Below, in pieces: positions 37,411 to 49,000 of a stretch of DNA of 64,000 bases. The DNA comes from Loxodes magnus (Eukaryota > Ciliophora > Karyorelictea > Loxodida > Loxodidae). The stretch's first letter is position 1, and every line of letters begins with the position of its first letter. The notes beneath the pieces were generated by a model. That model saw only the letters and a list, made by a program, of their open reading frames with translations, searched no databases and was not told the DNA's origin. The translations under genes were made by a program, and so were the position numbers. The DNA lies in contig CAMPDV010001285.1 in the NCBI GenBank assembly GCA_946699065.1, positions 60,976-124,975 of the forward strand, read 5' to 3'.

Positions 37411-38760
37411 TTTATTCCGTCCGAAAAATCTCTTGTAGTGTAAAACGCTGAGCAAAAAAACAAAATAAAAATTTTTCCATTTTATTTCGATGTTATAGTT
37501 AAAAAATAACTGATAGAGATTATTAAATAACTTTATTAGACATTTTATATTCAAATTGCCAAAATTTTTTCCAAAATTAAAAAAAATTCTATTCAATGCT
37601 TAATTACATTATGGCTCCCAAAATTTTTTAACCCATAACCTTAAAAAATATTCATTTTATACATATTCGATTATTTAAAATAAAAAATATCCGATCTCTT
37701 TAAATCAAAACATTTTTTCTTATTCCGTCCGAAAAAACTCTTGTAGTATAAAACGCTGAGCAAAAAAACAAAAATAAATTTTCACGCTTTTTGACTGTAA
37801 AAACCTTTTTTACTTTTTAAATATTTATTTTCAAAATTAATCTTAAAAAATTTTTAAATTCTTGAAACCAAAAATATACTTTGTTCTTAAAAAAAAATTT
37901 AACTCCAAATTAAAACGAAAAAAAATTTTGCGTTTTTTTGAAATTAAAAAATCTTAACATTTTTTTGTCTTATTGCAGTTCTAAAAACAATTTTAATTTA
38001 AAAATTTTTTAAATCCAACTTTTTTTAATCACTTCACTTATTTTTTTATTCCCAATATTAATATAAACTTTTCACTAATTCCGTTTCTCCTTTCAAAATT
38101 AATCCCTTCTCCTTCATATCCTTTACTTAACAAACCTCACTCTTTAATAATTTAATCACCACTCCCATCCCTTATCCCTTTTTACCCTTTTTTAGTTCCA
38201 TTTCAAATATTTTTGTCCTAACTTTCACACTTTTGTTCCGACAGAACTTTTCCCTATAGTGCAAAACGCTGAGCAAAAAAACAAATATTTTATTTTCGCA
38301 ATTTTTATACTATATAAAAACTTTTTTACTTTTTCAATTACTATTTTCAACCTTAATCTTGAAAATATTTGAATGTTCTTAAATTCAAATAATACTTTAC
38401 ATTAAAAAAAATTACACTACTTAATTAACAAATTCTTTCTTTTCCTTTTTCAATTATCTAAAATTCAAACACTTTTTTTTATTTGCAACTCAAACTATTT
38501 TTTTCAAATAGAAATATTTTTACTCTACTCTCTTAAATTAAACAAAAGTATAAACTCTCAACTAATTCCATTTCTCCCTTTTAACTAATCCATTCTTAAT
38601 CTTATTAAAACTTATACTTAAAAAACCTCACTCTCTAATAAAATTATATCAACATTACCATCCCTTATCCCTTTTATTAGTTATGCTTCAAATTATTTTT
38701 GTCCTAACTTTCACACTTTTGTTCCAACAGAAACATTTTTTATTTAGTGCTAAACAAATA
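37411..38760. repeat. Degenerate ~480-bp tandem repeat, copy B
   Basis: Cores AACGCTGAGC at 37444, 37752 and 38265, plus a worn fourth near 38748. Spacing is about 308, 513 and 485 bp, giving one more unit than in copy A. Confidence 0.7.
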
Positions 38761-39336
38761 TTCTATTTTCATTTTTTTTATTATTTTTAAACATTTAAAA
38801 ACATTAATTTAAATATATAACTATTACACATCCTTAAATTATTAAACGCAAAATCTTTAAAATAAATAATATGTAATAACTTTAAAATTATAAAATTATA
38901 AAATTAAAATTATAACATTCTTTACTTATAAATTATTATTCTTACCTTCCTTCTTTTATAAACAAACATTTAACTTTATTATCTAAAAAACAATTTACTC
39001 ATTAAAAAAAAATACCTTAACACTCTAAATACTCTTTTCACTCTTTATAATATTTATATTCCCTAAATAGTATTTATACTCAAATAGTATTTATAACCGA
39101 CTTTTATTTACTAACCATACACACACTAAATAGTATTTATAACCAACTTTATTTAAACTTATAAACAATCTTTCATATATAAATATATAAACTCATAAAC
39201 ATATTAACATATATATAAATATATACATATATAAATATATATAAATATATATATATATTTATTTATATAGAAGAAGAAATAACTTCAAACTCATAAATAT
39301 AAACATATAAATATATATAGTTATTAATTTAATTTT
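38761..39336. other. AT-rich stretch with TATA microsatellite
   Basis: An ATATAA-type run occupies 39200-39270. No gene seen. Confidence 0.55.
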
Positions 39337-39409
39337 TTTAATTAATAAGAGTCATTATTAAGTATATCAGTTGTTCACTCTCATCATTCGAAATCAGACT
39401 CGTCCATCA
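39337..39409 (-). CDS. Putative last exon of the microexon tail, copy B
   Basis: Reads WWTSLISNDESEQLIYLI after the final intron-like segment. It aligns to 11515-11587 without gaps. Confidence 0.4.
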
Positions 39410-39732
39410 CTACAAACATGAAATCCTACAACCTGAATTCACATTAACAAACTCACCCCCTTATTTCACATAACATACACTCTATTACATTATCTTTAAA
39501 CCATTTGTACCAACTTATATTAATTAAAACTTACCATCTATTTAATTAAAACGTAAAAAAACAAACTTACATACTAATTCTTACTCCAATTATTACATCC
39601 TAAAATTAATATATCTAAACCAAAATACCTTTTTCTAATATTGATTAAAATATATATTACTATCCGAAACTTATAAACATATGTGTCAAATCGTATATTA
39701 CCACCTAATCAGTAAATACTTACAATCTATAC
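39410..39732 (-). other. Chain of non-repetitive mini-introns and microexons, copy B
   Basis: Minus-strand separators, in order: ATT, GTG, TTTCGGATA, AAAAAG, GAT, TAT, ATG, TTG, AGT, GGG, GTT. They sit between GT...AG segments of 19-33 nt (for example 19, 32, 29, 33 and 21 nt). The separator lengths equal those of copy A one by one. Intron-like lengths differ (21 against 30 nt before TTG/TTA). Confidence 0.5.
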
Positions 39733-41246
39733 AGTTAAGAATATTAAAATAACTTACCTAAGTTAAGAATATTAAAATAACTTACATACTATAAGTTAAG
39801 AATATTAAAATGCTTACGTTCTATAAGTTAAGAATATTAAAATGCTTACCAACTATAAGTTAAGAATATTAAAATGCTTACCAACTATAAGTTAAGAATA
39901 TTAAAATGCTTACGTTCTATAAGTTAAGAATATTAAAATGCTTACCAACTATAAGTTAAGAATATTAAAATGCTTACCAACTATAAGTTAAGAATATTAA
40001 AATGCTTACCAACTATAAGTTAAGAATATTAAAATGCTTACGTTCTATAAGTTAAGAATATTAAAATGCTTACCAACTATAAGTTAAGAATATTAAAATG
40101 CTTACGTTCTATAAGTTAAGAATATTAAAATGCTTACCAACTATAAGTTAAGAATATTAAAATGCTTACCAACTATAAGTTAAGAATATTAAAATGCTTA
40201 CCAACTATAAGTTAAGAATATTAAAATGCTTACGTTCTATAAGTTAAGAATATTAAAATGCTTACCAACTATAAGTTAAGAATATTAAAATGCTTACCAA
40301 CTATAAGTTAAGAATATTAAAATGCTTACATACTATAAGTTAAGAATATTAAAATGCTTACCTAAGTTAAGAATATTAAAATGATTACAAACTATAAGTT
40401 AAGAATATTAAAATGCTTACCAACTATAAGTTAAGAATATTAAAATGCTTACGTTCTATAAGTTAAGAATATTAAAATGCTTACCTAAGTTAAGAATATT
40501 AAAATGATTACAAACTATAAGTTAAGAATATTAAAATGCTTACATGCTATAAGTTAAGAATATTAAAATGCTTACTCTCTATAAGTTAAGAATATTAAAA
40601 TAACTTACATCCTATAAGTTAAGAATATTAAAATGACTTACATCCTATAAGTTAAGAATATTAAAATGCTTACGTTCTATAAGTTAAGAATATTAAAATG
40701 CTTACCAACTATAAGTTAAGAATATTAAAATGCTTACCAACTATAAGTTAAGAATATTAAAATGCTTACCAACTATAAGTTAAGAATATTAAAATGCTTA
40801 CGTTCTATAAGTTAAGAATATTAAAATGCTTACCAACTATAAGTTAAGAATATTAAAATAACTTACTAGCTATAAGTTAAGAATATTAAAATGCTTACAT
40901 ACTATAAGTTAAGAATATTAAAATGCTTACCTAAGTTAAGAATATTAAAATGATTACAAACTATAAGTTAAGAATATTAAAATGCTTACATGCTATAAGT
41001 TAAGAATATTAAAATGCTTACTCTCTATAAGTTAAGAATATTAAAATAACTTACATCCTATAAGTTAAGAATATTAAAATGACTTACATCCTATAAGTTA
41101 AGAATATTAAAATGCTTACGTTCTATAAGTTAAGAATATTAAAATAACTTACAATCTATAAGTTAAGAAATATTAAAATAACTTACCTAAGTTAAGAATA
41201 TTAAAATAACTTACCAACTATAAGTTAAGAATATTAAAATGACTTA
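39733..41246 (-). repeat. Minisatellite of intron-like units with single-codon spacers, copy B
   Basis: About 50 units. On the minus strand each is a 28-29-nt GTAAG...CTTAACTTATAG segment. Most are separated by exactly 3 nt, drawn from TTG, AAC, GAT, AGA, CAT, TTT, TAT, ATT and CTA; a handful are directly adjacent. The block AAC, GAT, GAT, AGA, CAT, TTT, zero occurs twice, so larger blocks have duplicated. No spacer is TAA, TAG or TGA in sense orientation. Confidence 0.9.
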
Positions 41247-41333
41247 CCTATTTTAAAAATAAAAGTTTAGAAATGTAACATACGTCCTTTAATTAGATTA
41301 TTTACCATCTACATATATTATAAAAAATTAACT

Positions 41334-42566
41334 CCATTTCATTTATAACTATTCCCCATCCATTATATCATAAGATTGCATTGTCTAGTTGTCTCCTAAC
41401 TTATTGCCATTCTTATAGATAGCCAATGACCAGGAGTATAAATTAGTTTATTTTTATATAATTTCATATAGCTATTTGATAGTAGTGTCTTGCTTAACCG
41501 CAAGCTTCACAGACTTATTATTCGGAGATACTATCGATATTTCGATTTCTTTATTCGTGACCTTTTTCCATCAAGATTAGGAAGCTTACTATGGCTTAAC
41601 TTTTTATACCTCTTAAGGAGTAACTGGCTTCAACATATTCTATTACTTAACCTCAGATAATTATTACTAACAATAATGATACTATGTCGCAAGCACCTAT
41701 TTCTCATTCAACAGATCCTAAACCTATTTCTCAATACTCATCTTCTAACTCTATAGATCCTATAACTACTATCCCATCTGCACAATCTTTCTGTCATTGT
41801 CACCACTAAACTAATTAAGCTTCTTCAAAGCATCCTTAGTTACAACCAACTCATTTACTATTTGTGCTCTCTCCTAGTAAATACTCGATACTTGTTAACT
41901 CAACTACTAAATCTAAGCTAGATAATCACCGTTAACCTGACTTAATGTTTCCATCTAGACTCTCAGTCTATCCCTCTCCTCAAACACATTAACCGATACC
42001 TAGGAGATCTATTAAAAGATTTCTTAAGCTTCCTTAACTAACTTTGATACCAACTACTCCACTCTAGGATGAATACTACTTTCTTATGTGGCTTATTAAA
42101 CATTACCCTATTTACTGATCTATAGCTACTAATACTTGAGATATCCTAACTATTAACTTAACTATCTAGCCAACTATTTTAACTCTCTCTATTTAACCAA
42201 ACTATTCCCGAAAACATATTGGTTGAGATTATTTATTAGCTATTAGAGAAAGCTAGTCTGCTACTCAGACAACATTGTATATGCCAAACGGATTTTAGTC
42301 TAATAAGCTTAAAATAAAGTAATGCTACTTTGTATCCCCTTTTACTCTAAACACTTTAACAACTGAGTATCCTCTGGTAACTAATAAGGACGCAACTTAT
42401 GGATCTATTAGCAAGTTTAGTCGAAACATTTGATACTTAAGTTTCTCTAATACTAATCAGATGCGCAAGTGAGACAAATATTGTGCTAACATGGAAGGAC
42501 CATAGGGACTTTCCTCTATCCATCGAAATCTCCATTACAAGATTGACATTTAACAACCTAGGACAT
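41334..42566 (-). CDS. RING, coiled-coil, ubiquitin-like protein (shorter paralog)
   Basis: 411 codons in one frame. The start MSQVVKCQSCNGDFDG opens a RING finger: CQSC, then RKVPMVLPCQHNICLTC, then KCFDQTC, the C-x2-C...C-x-H-x3-C-x2-C pattern. There is no B-box. A Gln-rich coiled coil spans about 130-330 (FEERDRLRVQMETLSQ and on), and a ubiquitin-like domain ends it (EIEISIVSPNNKSVKLAV, TTIKQLYEIIQKQT, LAIYKNGNKLGDN). TGA-TGG gives Trp-Trp just before that domain. It shares the ubiquitin-like end, and the array beyond, with 13630-15408, while the N-terminal halves differ greatly. An E3 ligase role is inferred. Confidence 0.85.
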
Positions 42567-43109
42567 TTCTTTTATTATTATTTTTAGAAAATTTCACCCC
42601 TAAAACAAGAAACGCTTACTAGACAAAAATTAGCACAATTACCAGAATTAAACAGAAAAAATAATAAAATATTAAACTTACTATCTTATTTTATGAATTA
42701 TATCTATTTTTATAAATATAAACATATAATAAATTATTAATATTAAATAATTAAAATATTATTATAATATTATTTAAATATAATATTATTTTTAATTTTA
42801 AATTAATTTTTAAGCTCACTAAATTAAAATAATTAAATATTTTAAATTGGTTTATAAGAAAAAATTAATAAATTGAAATTTCTAAAGCACTAAAGTTTAT
42901 AAAAAGAGCATTAAAAAAAATGTAGTTTTAATGCAAAACCTTAAAATGAGTAAGAGAAAAAGGTAAAAGAAATATAATATCATAAATTAAAAATAAATTT
43001 TACTCAAAGATGAGATTTAAACCTCTTTAATTTTTTATTTTCCCGTTATTTATTTTATTTTAATTAAAATTATTTTTAGATAATTATTTTTTTAAAATTA
43101 ATTTCAATT
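42567..43109. other. AT-rich spacer, no gene seen
   Basis: No signal on either strand. Confidence 0.5.
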
Positions 43110-43115
43110 AAAAAA
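43110..43115 (-). terminator. Pol III-type T run for the structured RNA
   Basis: Six T on the minus strand just after the terminal hairpin. In contrast the plus strand has T7 inside the GC-rich island (43161-43167), which argues for minus-strand transcription. Confidence 0.5.
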
Positions 43116-43400
43116 GTTTTTGGACCGGAAACTCCTTTCCGATTGTACAACCCGACGCTCTTTTTTTATGGAATAACGGTGATATCCTGTTGTTCTCCAG
43201 GCACAGCTGCTATGGAGCTCCATCGCTATGAGCAGCCAGGCTTCAAGCCCCTACCAAGAGCGGATAATCTCAAAGACAGTGTTCCCTTCAGAAAATGACT
43301 CTGACCAGGGACTTTCTCAGCGACAGGAAAGGAACTTGTTCCTAGCCATAAAACCAGAAAGTGTTGTCACGAAGGTCATTCTCATCTCCCACCATCTTTT
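43110..43400 (-). ncRNA. Structured RNA, probable RNase MRP RNA
   Basis: An island of roughly half G+C in surroundings of about one quarter. On the minus strand it contains GTTCC...CTGAGAAAGTCCCTGGTC, close to the P3-to-P4 conserved region I of RNase MRP RNA (GAAAGUCCC). Downstream AGGGGCT (43246-43252) pairs with AGTCCCT (43307-43313) over 7 bp, as the P4 pseudoknot helix requires. A hairpin (43124-43142) and a T6 run (43110-43115) would suit a Pol III end. RNase MRP cleaves pre-rRNA in the nucleolus. The 5' end is uncertain, and RNase P or another Pol III RNA is possible. Confidence 0.55.
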
Positions 43401-45650
43401 CAATTATTAGATAATTATTTTTAAAGATTAAAACTTAATTTTTTTAAGATTAGCCTTTTTAAAACTAATTAAATTATAATAATTTGAGAATATTTTACTT
43501 AACATTTTTTGTTATTATTTATTCCATTTGTTTATAAACTTTTTTTAAGATATTTTTATAATTTTTTTATTCTTTTTTAACTTAAAGGTTAATCTTAACT
43601 TTTCCCTATTTAATGTGCTTTTTTCCTTTATTTTAGTTTTATTTAATATTTTTTTGTTAAAATTATATATATCAGTCAATCCAAAGTACTCAAAGTTAAG
43701 ATTAGAATACTTATCTACAAAAGAACTTGTTATTTTATATAATTATTAAATCAAATTATTTAACTCTAGCTTTTATTACTTTAGCTTTATCAAAAGAAAA
43801 TAATTTTTCATTGTATTAAAAAACAGAATACCTTAAGAAAAATGATTAAATATATTAGAAGCGCTCAAATATACTCTTCTTTTTATATATTTTAGTTTCA
43901 AATATTTTAATCTATTATTATACTTTATTTGCATATACAAGAATAAAAATTTAATATAGAATTAAAATTTGAAGTTATGCCTTTTTAATAACTCTTACTT
44001 CACATTAGTACCATTCATTTTTCTTATACATGTATTAATTATTTTCGTCTAATTATGCTTTATCGGTATTTTAAAATAGATTTAGAAATAATTCCTCTAG
44101 TGATGTAATCTAAATTAAATTGACTATTAAAACACATAGCTAATTTAAAAATTTACTTCTAGTTAAGATACTTTTTTTAATTTTCTTTTTCTTCTCCTTA
44201 AGTTATTACTTGTTCTACTTTAGATCTATGTAATTATTACCATTTGAATAAAATTAATTAACTTTATTCCTTTTACAACAACATTCATTTATAGTACTTT
44301 TATGAATTCTAATATTTCATTTTCCTGTTAACGAATTCTTATGTATTGCTTAGTAAAATAATTTTTTGTTATTAGTTTTTTTTTTTTTTTATTCTTCTCG
44401 TTTTTTTTCTATGCAAGTAATATACAAAATTAGCCAGCTCCATTTTAAATGTAGACCAAATTAATTGAACCTGAATATATCTAATCTATATAAATTAAGT
44501 ATTTTACAAAGGTATTTAATTTTATACAGTTCTTAATTCTTTTTAAAAGTTTCTTAAATATTACAGTAGTTATTCATTAAAGGATAGCAAAGCTATATTA
44601 AGTGAAAAAAAGTTAAAGTGATGCTAAATAAATTGATAAAGATAAAAGGTTTGGCTACCTTTTCTTTATTTTCTAGTTTGTTTAAACTTAAAGAAAACTT
44701 TTTTTTGTGAAATGAATGAACATTCTTAATGGAAATTTTTTAAGGTATTTAATAAAACTGGAGTATATAAAAGCTAAAAAGATAATTAATGGGAGTAAAA
44801 AGAATAATGACATTATAAAGATTAAATTGAGCTAAAAAGATATTATATAAATGATTGATTGTATTAAAAACCTTTACTGGATTAAAAAATTCGGATATGA
44901 AACTTAATTTATTAAGTTTAGATTTAATCTCAATATAAAGTATAGAAGCATACAAGCTTCATCTATTTTTTCTGTTGAGTAGATACATTTTAATAGCTAT
45001 TGCCTTATAAACTTAAATAGAACTAACTTTCCTTTTAATATCCTTATTTTTCTATTTATTGCATAGAATAAAGTGAAAACTATATAATGATTAAACTTAT
45101 GAAGTAAATTAAATAATTTCCCAAGTCTGAATTTTTAAAGAGTAAACTAAATTTAGCAGGTTATTTAAGAGTGGAAATTATAGCTTTGTGATAGTTGAAA
45201 GGTACAAATCTTAAAAATTGAATGGAAAAAATACGAAAAAAACAAGTGAGAATGAAGCATTATTTTAAGAGTTTTGATATTAATATTTTTATTCTTTTAC
45301 GCTTATATCATTAATTACCTAGACAAATTGGAATCTTTTTTTGTTATTTACAAGAAAAAAATTATATTGATCATAGGATTTAATTTTGCTAAATAAAAAC
45401 AAATATACCTTACTATAAATAATAAGAGATAAATCAATAATTATGTTCTAAATAAAAATTAATTTTAGCACGTCTCGAGAATATTCTACAATGCTTAACT
45501 TTTAGTAATGAGATAAAATAATTAAAAGGCGAAAATAAAATTTTAAACTTAAAAAGAATTAAGAATTTCCTGAATAAATTAACTGATTTTGATTAAAAAA
45601 GGAGATCACTAAATTTTATACTTATAGTATCTTTATTTAATAAAATATAA
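43401..45650. other. AT-rich spacer, no gene seen
   Basis: Contains a long T run near 44369-44391. No coding or RNA signal found. Confidence 0.5.
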
Positions 45651-45723
45651 GCCCGGCTAGCTCAGTCGGTAGAGCGTCAGACTCTTAATCTGGTGATTGT
45701 GGGTTCGAGTCCCACGTTGAGTT
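45651..45723 (+). tRNA. tRNA-Lys (anticodon CTT)
   Basis: Cloverleaf with intact A box (TAGCTCAGTCGGTAGAGCG) and B box (GGTTCGAGTCC), anticodon stem TCAGA/TCTGG and loop CTCTTAA, giving CTT for codon AAG. The T stem GTGGG/CCCAC is perfect. The acceptor stem is weak: GCCCGGC against GTTGAGT leaves a C-A mismatch at 3-70 and several G-T pairs. A T run (GTTTTTATT) follows immediately as a Pol III terminator. No intron. Confidence 0.9.
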
Positions 45724-46074
45724 TTTATTCAAAAAATAAAAAAAGAGAAAAAGGAAATTTGAACAAATCCTTTTTATTAGCATTTAATAAAAGTAAGAAA
45801 GAAGATGAAAGTGAACATTTTAAGTTGAAAATACTAGAAGTATTTAAATTTTAATCCTTTGCATAATTTATTAAAAATAAATAAATGCTTACTTACAAAA
45901 AAGAATAAGAGATACTAGATTATATATTTTCATTTTAAATCAAATTCCCTTAGCATTCCTTAATTATTTTATTGAACTTCTTTACTTTCTTTACTTGTTA
46001 AATCATAAAAATAAAAAATATTTTTACTTTACTAAAAGCATCCTTTGATTAAAAACTTGCTTTTTGTATTCCTC
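45724..46074. other. Spacer, no gene seen
   Basis: AT-rich 350 bp between the tRNA and the 3' end of the giant gene. Confidence 0.5.
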
Positions 46075-49000
46075 TCAATTTAAATGAATGAAATCATAAA
46101 CTTCAATTTCTTATTTGAAGCTTTTTTAATTCTTTTTTAAGTTAAAGTCAATTTTCTCCTCTTTTTAAGTTTCTTATAAGTCCTATATTATTTATTAAGT
46201 TACTTAGACATCCTCAGAACTAAGGGAGTTTAACTCAAGCTAGGAGTTATAATTGAAGAATTGATTTTCTTAGCCTAACTCATTATATTAATTATTTTAC
46301 ACTTAGAATAGCAAATATTTAATCTTTTAGAGACTTAGTGAGACAGATTTCCTTATTTTGAATGTTCTTCTATTTCTCTTGCTTCTTCTATATCTTTATC
46401 TTTCAGATATCTTTTAACTATTTCTTCTTTTTATTTCTGGAAGTTCCTAATTTTTAATTTTGCTATCTTTGCTAGTATTTGTTTAATTTATATTATCAAT
46501 TATCAAAGATGCTACATTTTAGATATCTTATTGTTTGAATAAATCTTCAGGTAAGTTTAATTTTCTCTAGTTTTCTATTATAGGATTCAATTTTCTAAAG
46601 CTCGAAATAGATTTTTTTCTGCTATCTCTTTCTTAATTTTAATCTTAAGATTCATCAGATTAATTGTCTTCACTTCAATTTACAACTAGATTATTTCTTT
46701 CTAGTAATTATTTTTAATCGCTTTAAATAGTTTTAAACTATTACTAAGATTGGTTTTACTCCACTGATTCTGATTTTTATTCAATAGAACCTTCGATAAG
46801 TTTTTGAATATAAACTCCTTAGTTTTGTATTTTTAAAGGGTTATTTATTCGATCTGTAAAGTATTAAGTCAAATCAGCTTTCAAGTCACTAAACTCCTCA
46901 CTTACATCATGAGTTTCACCTCAACCAGTCTTTTTTCTAAATGATTTATTAAACTCTATAGAATTCTAAAAATTCTTTAGGTTTTAACTTGTGTTTTGCT
47001 TCTATTACTTTTAAGCTACTAAAGAGTCCTCAAAAATTTACTCACTGGTATTCCAAACATTTAGATTAACTTATATTAGATTGTCCAAGTTTTCTTTTCC
47101 TTGTCTGAACAGATCGACATACCAAATCATTTATTCTCTTTTCAAAGTTCCAATTTTAGTCAAAAGCTTGACTTTCATTAGATCGCTGAATAATTATTCT
47201 TGGTGTCTTTCAAAATCTAAGATATTATTGATGAATTTTTTGATGTATCTTTTACGATGCTTGAAGTTTTCTAGGTCATTTCTCCAATAATATCTAGGCA
47301 TCTTTATTTCTTCTTATCATTAAAAGAATAGAGCTGGAATTCCTATTCCCCAAATTATCAGACCAGGTAGTCCAACTGTAATGGCATACGTTTTATGCTC
47401 TAAAGTTCAACATTCAATTTCAGTATCATAATTACTGAATATCTTGCCATTGATACTCATACAGAAAAATACTGACTGGATACTTTGCCTCATATTTGGA
47501 TGATATGTAAAAACTGCAACTGCAACGGTAGTTATGTATTCATTTTTCAAGTAAAGAGTAAACTTTTAATGCAACTAAAAATAGTTGAAATTACGAAGAT
47601 AAAATGGGTAAAAGCGCCATTAGGATTAATTTTCTATAAAACACTTAATAAGCTTGCTCCTAAGATTTAGAATACATAAAGCAATCAAAACTGAAAAGTA
47701 ATGAACTCACATTTCCTGTTTGTTTCTATATACTGAATATCAATATAACTGAATCAGACCAATTAAACTTAAACAGCTGTTAACACTGATAACTACAAGT
47801 AATTCATTAAAATTTTGAAATATACTGAATATAACTATTCAGCTCTCTTAGCAGTGCTTATATACTTTTTGCTATGACAAAAAGAGTTACAATAATGATT
47901 ACTATATTCATGAATATTCTTATTATATTAGTTTAAGAGTCAGGACAAGGTCCAAAATTATTTTTTCCTACTCTTTCGTAATTTAATAGGTAAGAGTCTC
48001 ATAAATTACTTGTATAGCCTGCAGCACATTCTCCTTTTCAGTTAATGGTACTTCGATAGTTTTTATCTGCTAATAAATCAGAATTAAGAACGTTAGTTCC
48101 AAGATAACTGCTAACTCCAGGACATTTTATAACATTATTACTTCAGTATCCTGATTATGGAAAAATATCAGCACCTTCTGTGTATTCAACTTGTCTGGAC
48201 ATGATTCGCAATCAATGGCATTTAGCTTTAAAGAGTATTTTGTTTAATCGCAAACGTAACAGATTCCACCAGACTGATAAATTTCACCTTCTATACAATA
48301 TCTTAAATTTATGGTAAATACTTAAGAAGTTAAATTTTTGAATGAAAATGAATCACTTTACTAACCAAACTCTTCATTAATTTTTCTAACAACTGCTTCT
48401 ATACCAATGTAAGAGTCTTAAACTCCTTGTATTATCTGACCACTTACATTAAATAATCCTTAGTCAGAGTAAAATTAGTTTTGTCCAAAAAGAGTAGCTT
48501 AGTCTTTAAATTGCTCTTGAATTTAAAGTAAAAGTTCAGTATGCTGAGATGTATAAACTTGATGTTCAAATGAATCTATTAATATAAAATGATAGGCTTC
48601 CTTTTTTGCCTGTGCAGAAGCGTAAACTTCTACATAATTTTTTTAAGCATTTTATTTGCTTTTTAAGCAATCTACCATTAGAACACTTAGGAATCATATT
48701 GTAAATATTTTCTAATTAGATAATAACATATCCAAAAAATTAGCTTAAGAGGTTATTTAATTTCCATATTTTGCTTAATTGCTCAAATAATATTAGCAGA
48801 ATAGTTCTTATTCTGTATCTTCTGGATATAAATATGGAATTTTATTTTCCCAACTGATAGCACCACATTCATCCTATAAGGCTTAATTATTCTAAAAAGT
48901 GTTGTAAGATAAATTAAATTAGCAAAGATAGTCAAAACACACTAATCGGATAGCTCCTCCCTTGGGCTTATCAGGCTTATCAGTTTTTCTAGCTTAGTCT

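Larger units (their letters stand above)
29343..41560. repeat. Long direct repeat, copy B
   Basis: Matches copy A from 1908 to about 13850 in the same order. Differences: an extra 300-bp unit in the 480-bp repeat region, a minisatellite dominated by 32-bp units rather than 28-bp, and elevated divergence in the same blocks listed for copy A. At its right end the similarity stops inside the ubiquitin-like domain of the RING gene at about 41560. Confidence 0.9.

Noticed and set aside
39733-41246. Array of internal eliminated sequences with 3-nt retained segments
   Set aside because: Not excluded, but less likely: unit ends match splice sites and a CTTAAC branch-like motif, and no TA-type flanking repeats are conserved. 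Kept as an alternative in the findings.
43110-43400. SRP RNA or U3 snoRNA
   Set aside because: No SRP helix-8 tetraloop motif or UGUAAU Alu motif, and no convincing U3 box A or box C/D order. The GAAAGUCCC/P4 pairing points to MRP.
43228-43410. 60-codon plus-strand open frame (MSSQASSPYQ...)
   Set aside because: It lies antisense across the GC-rich structured RNA. Open length is explained by base composition, and no protein family fits.
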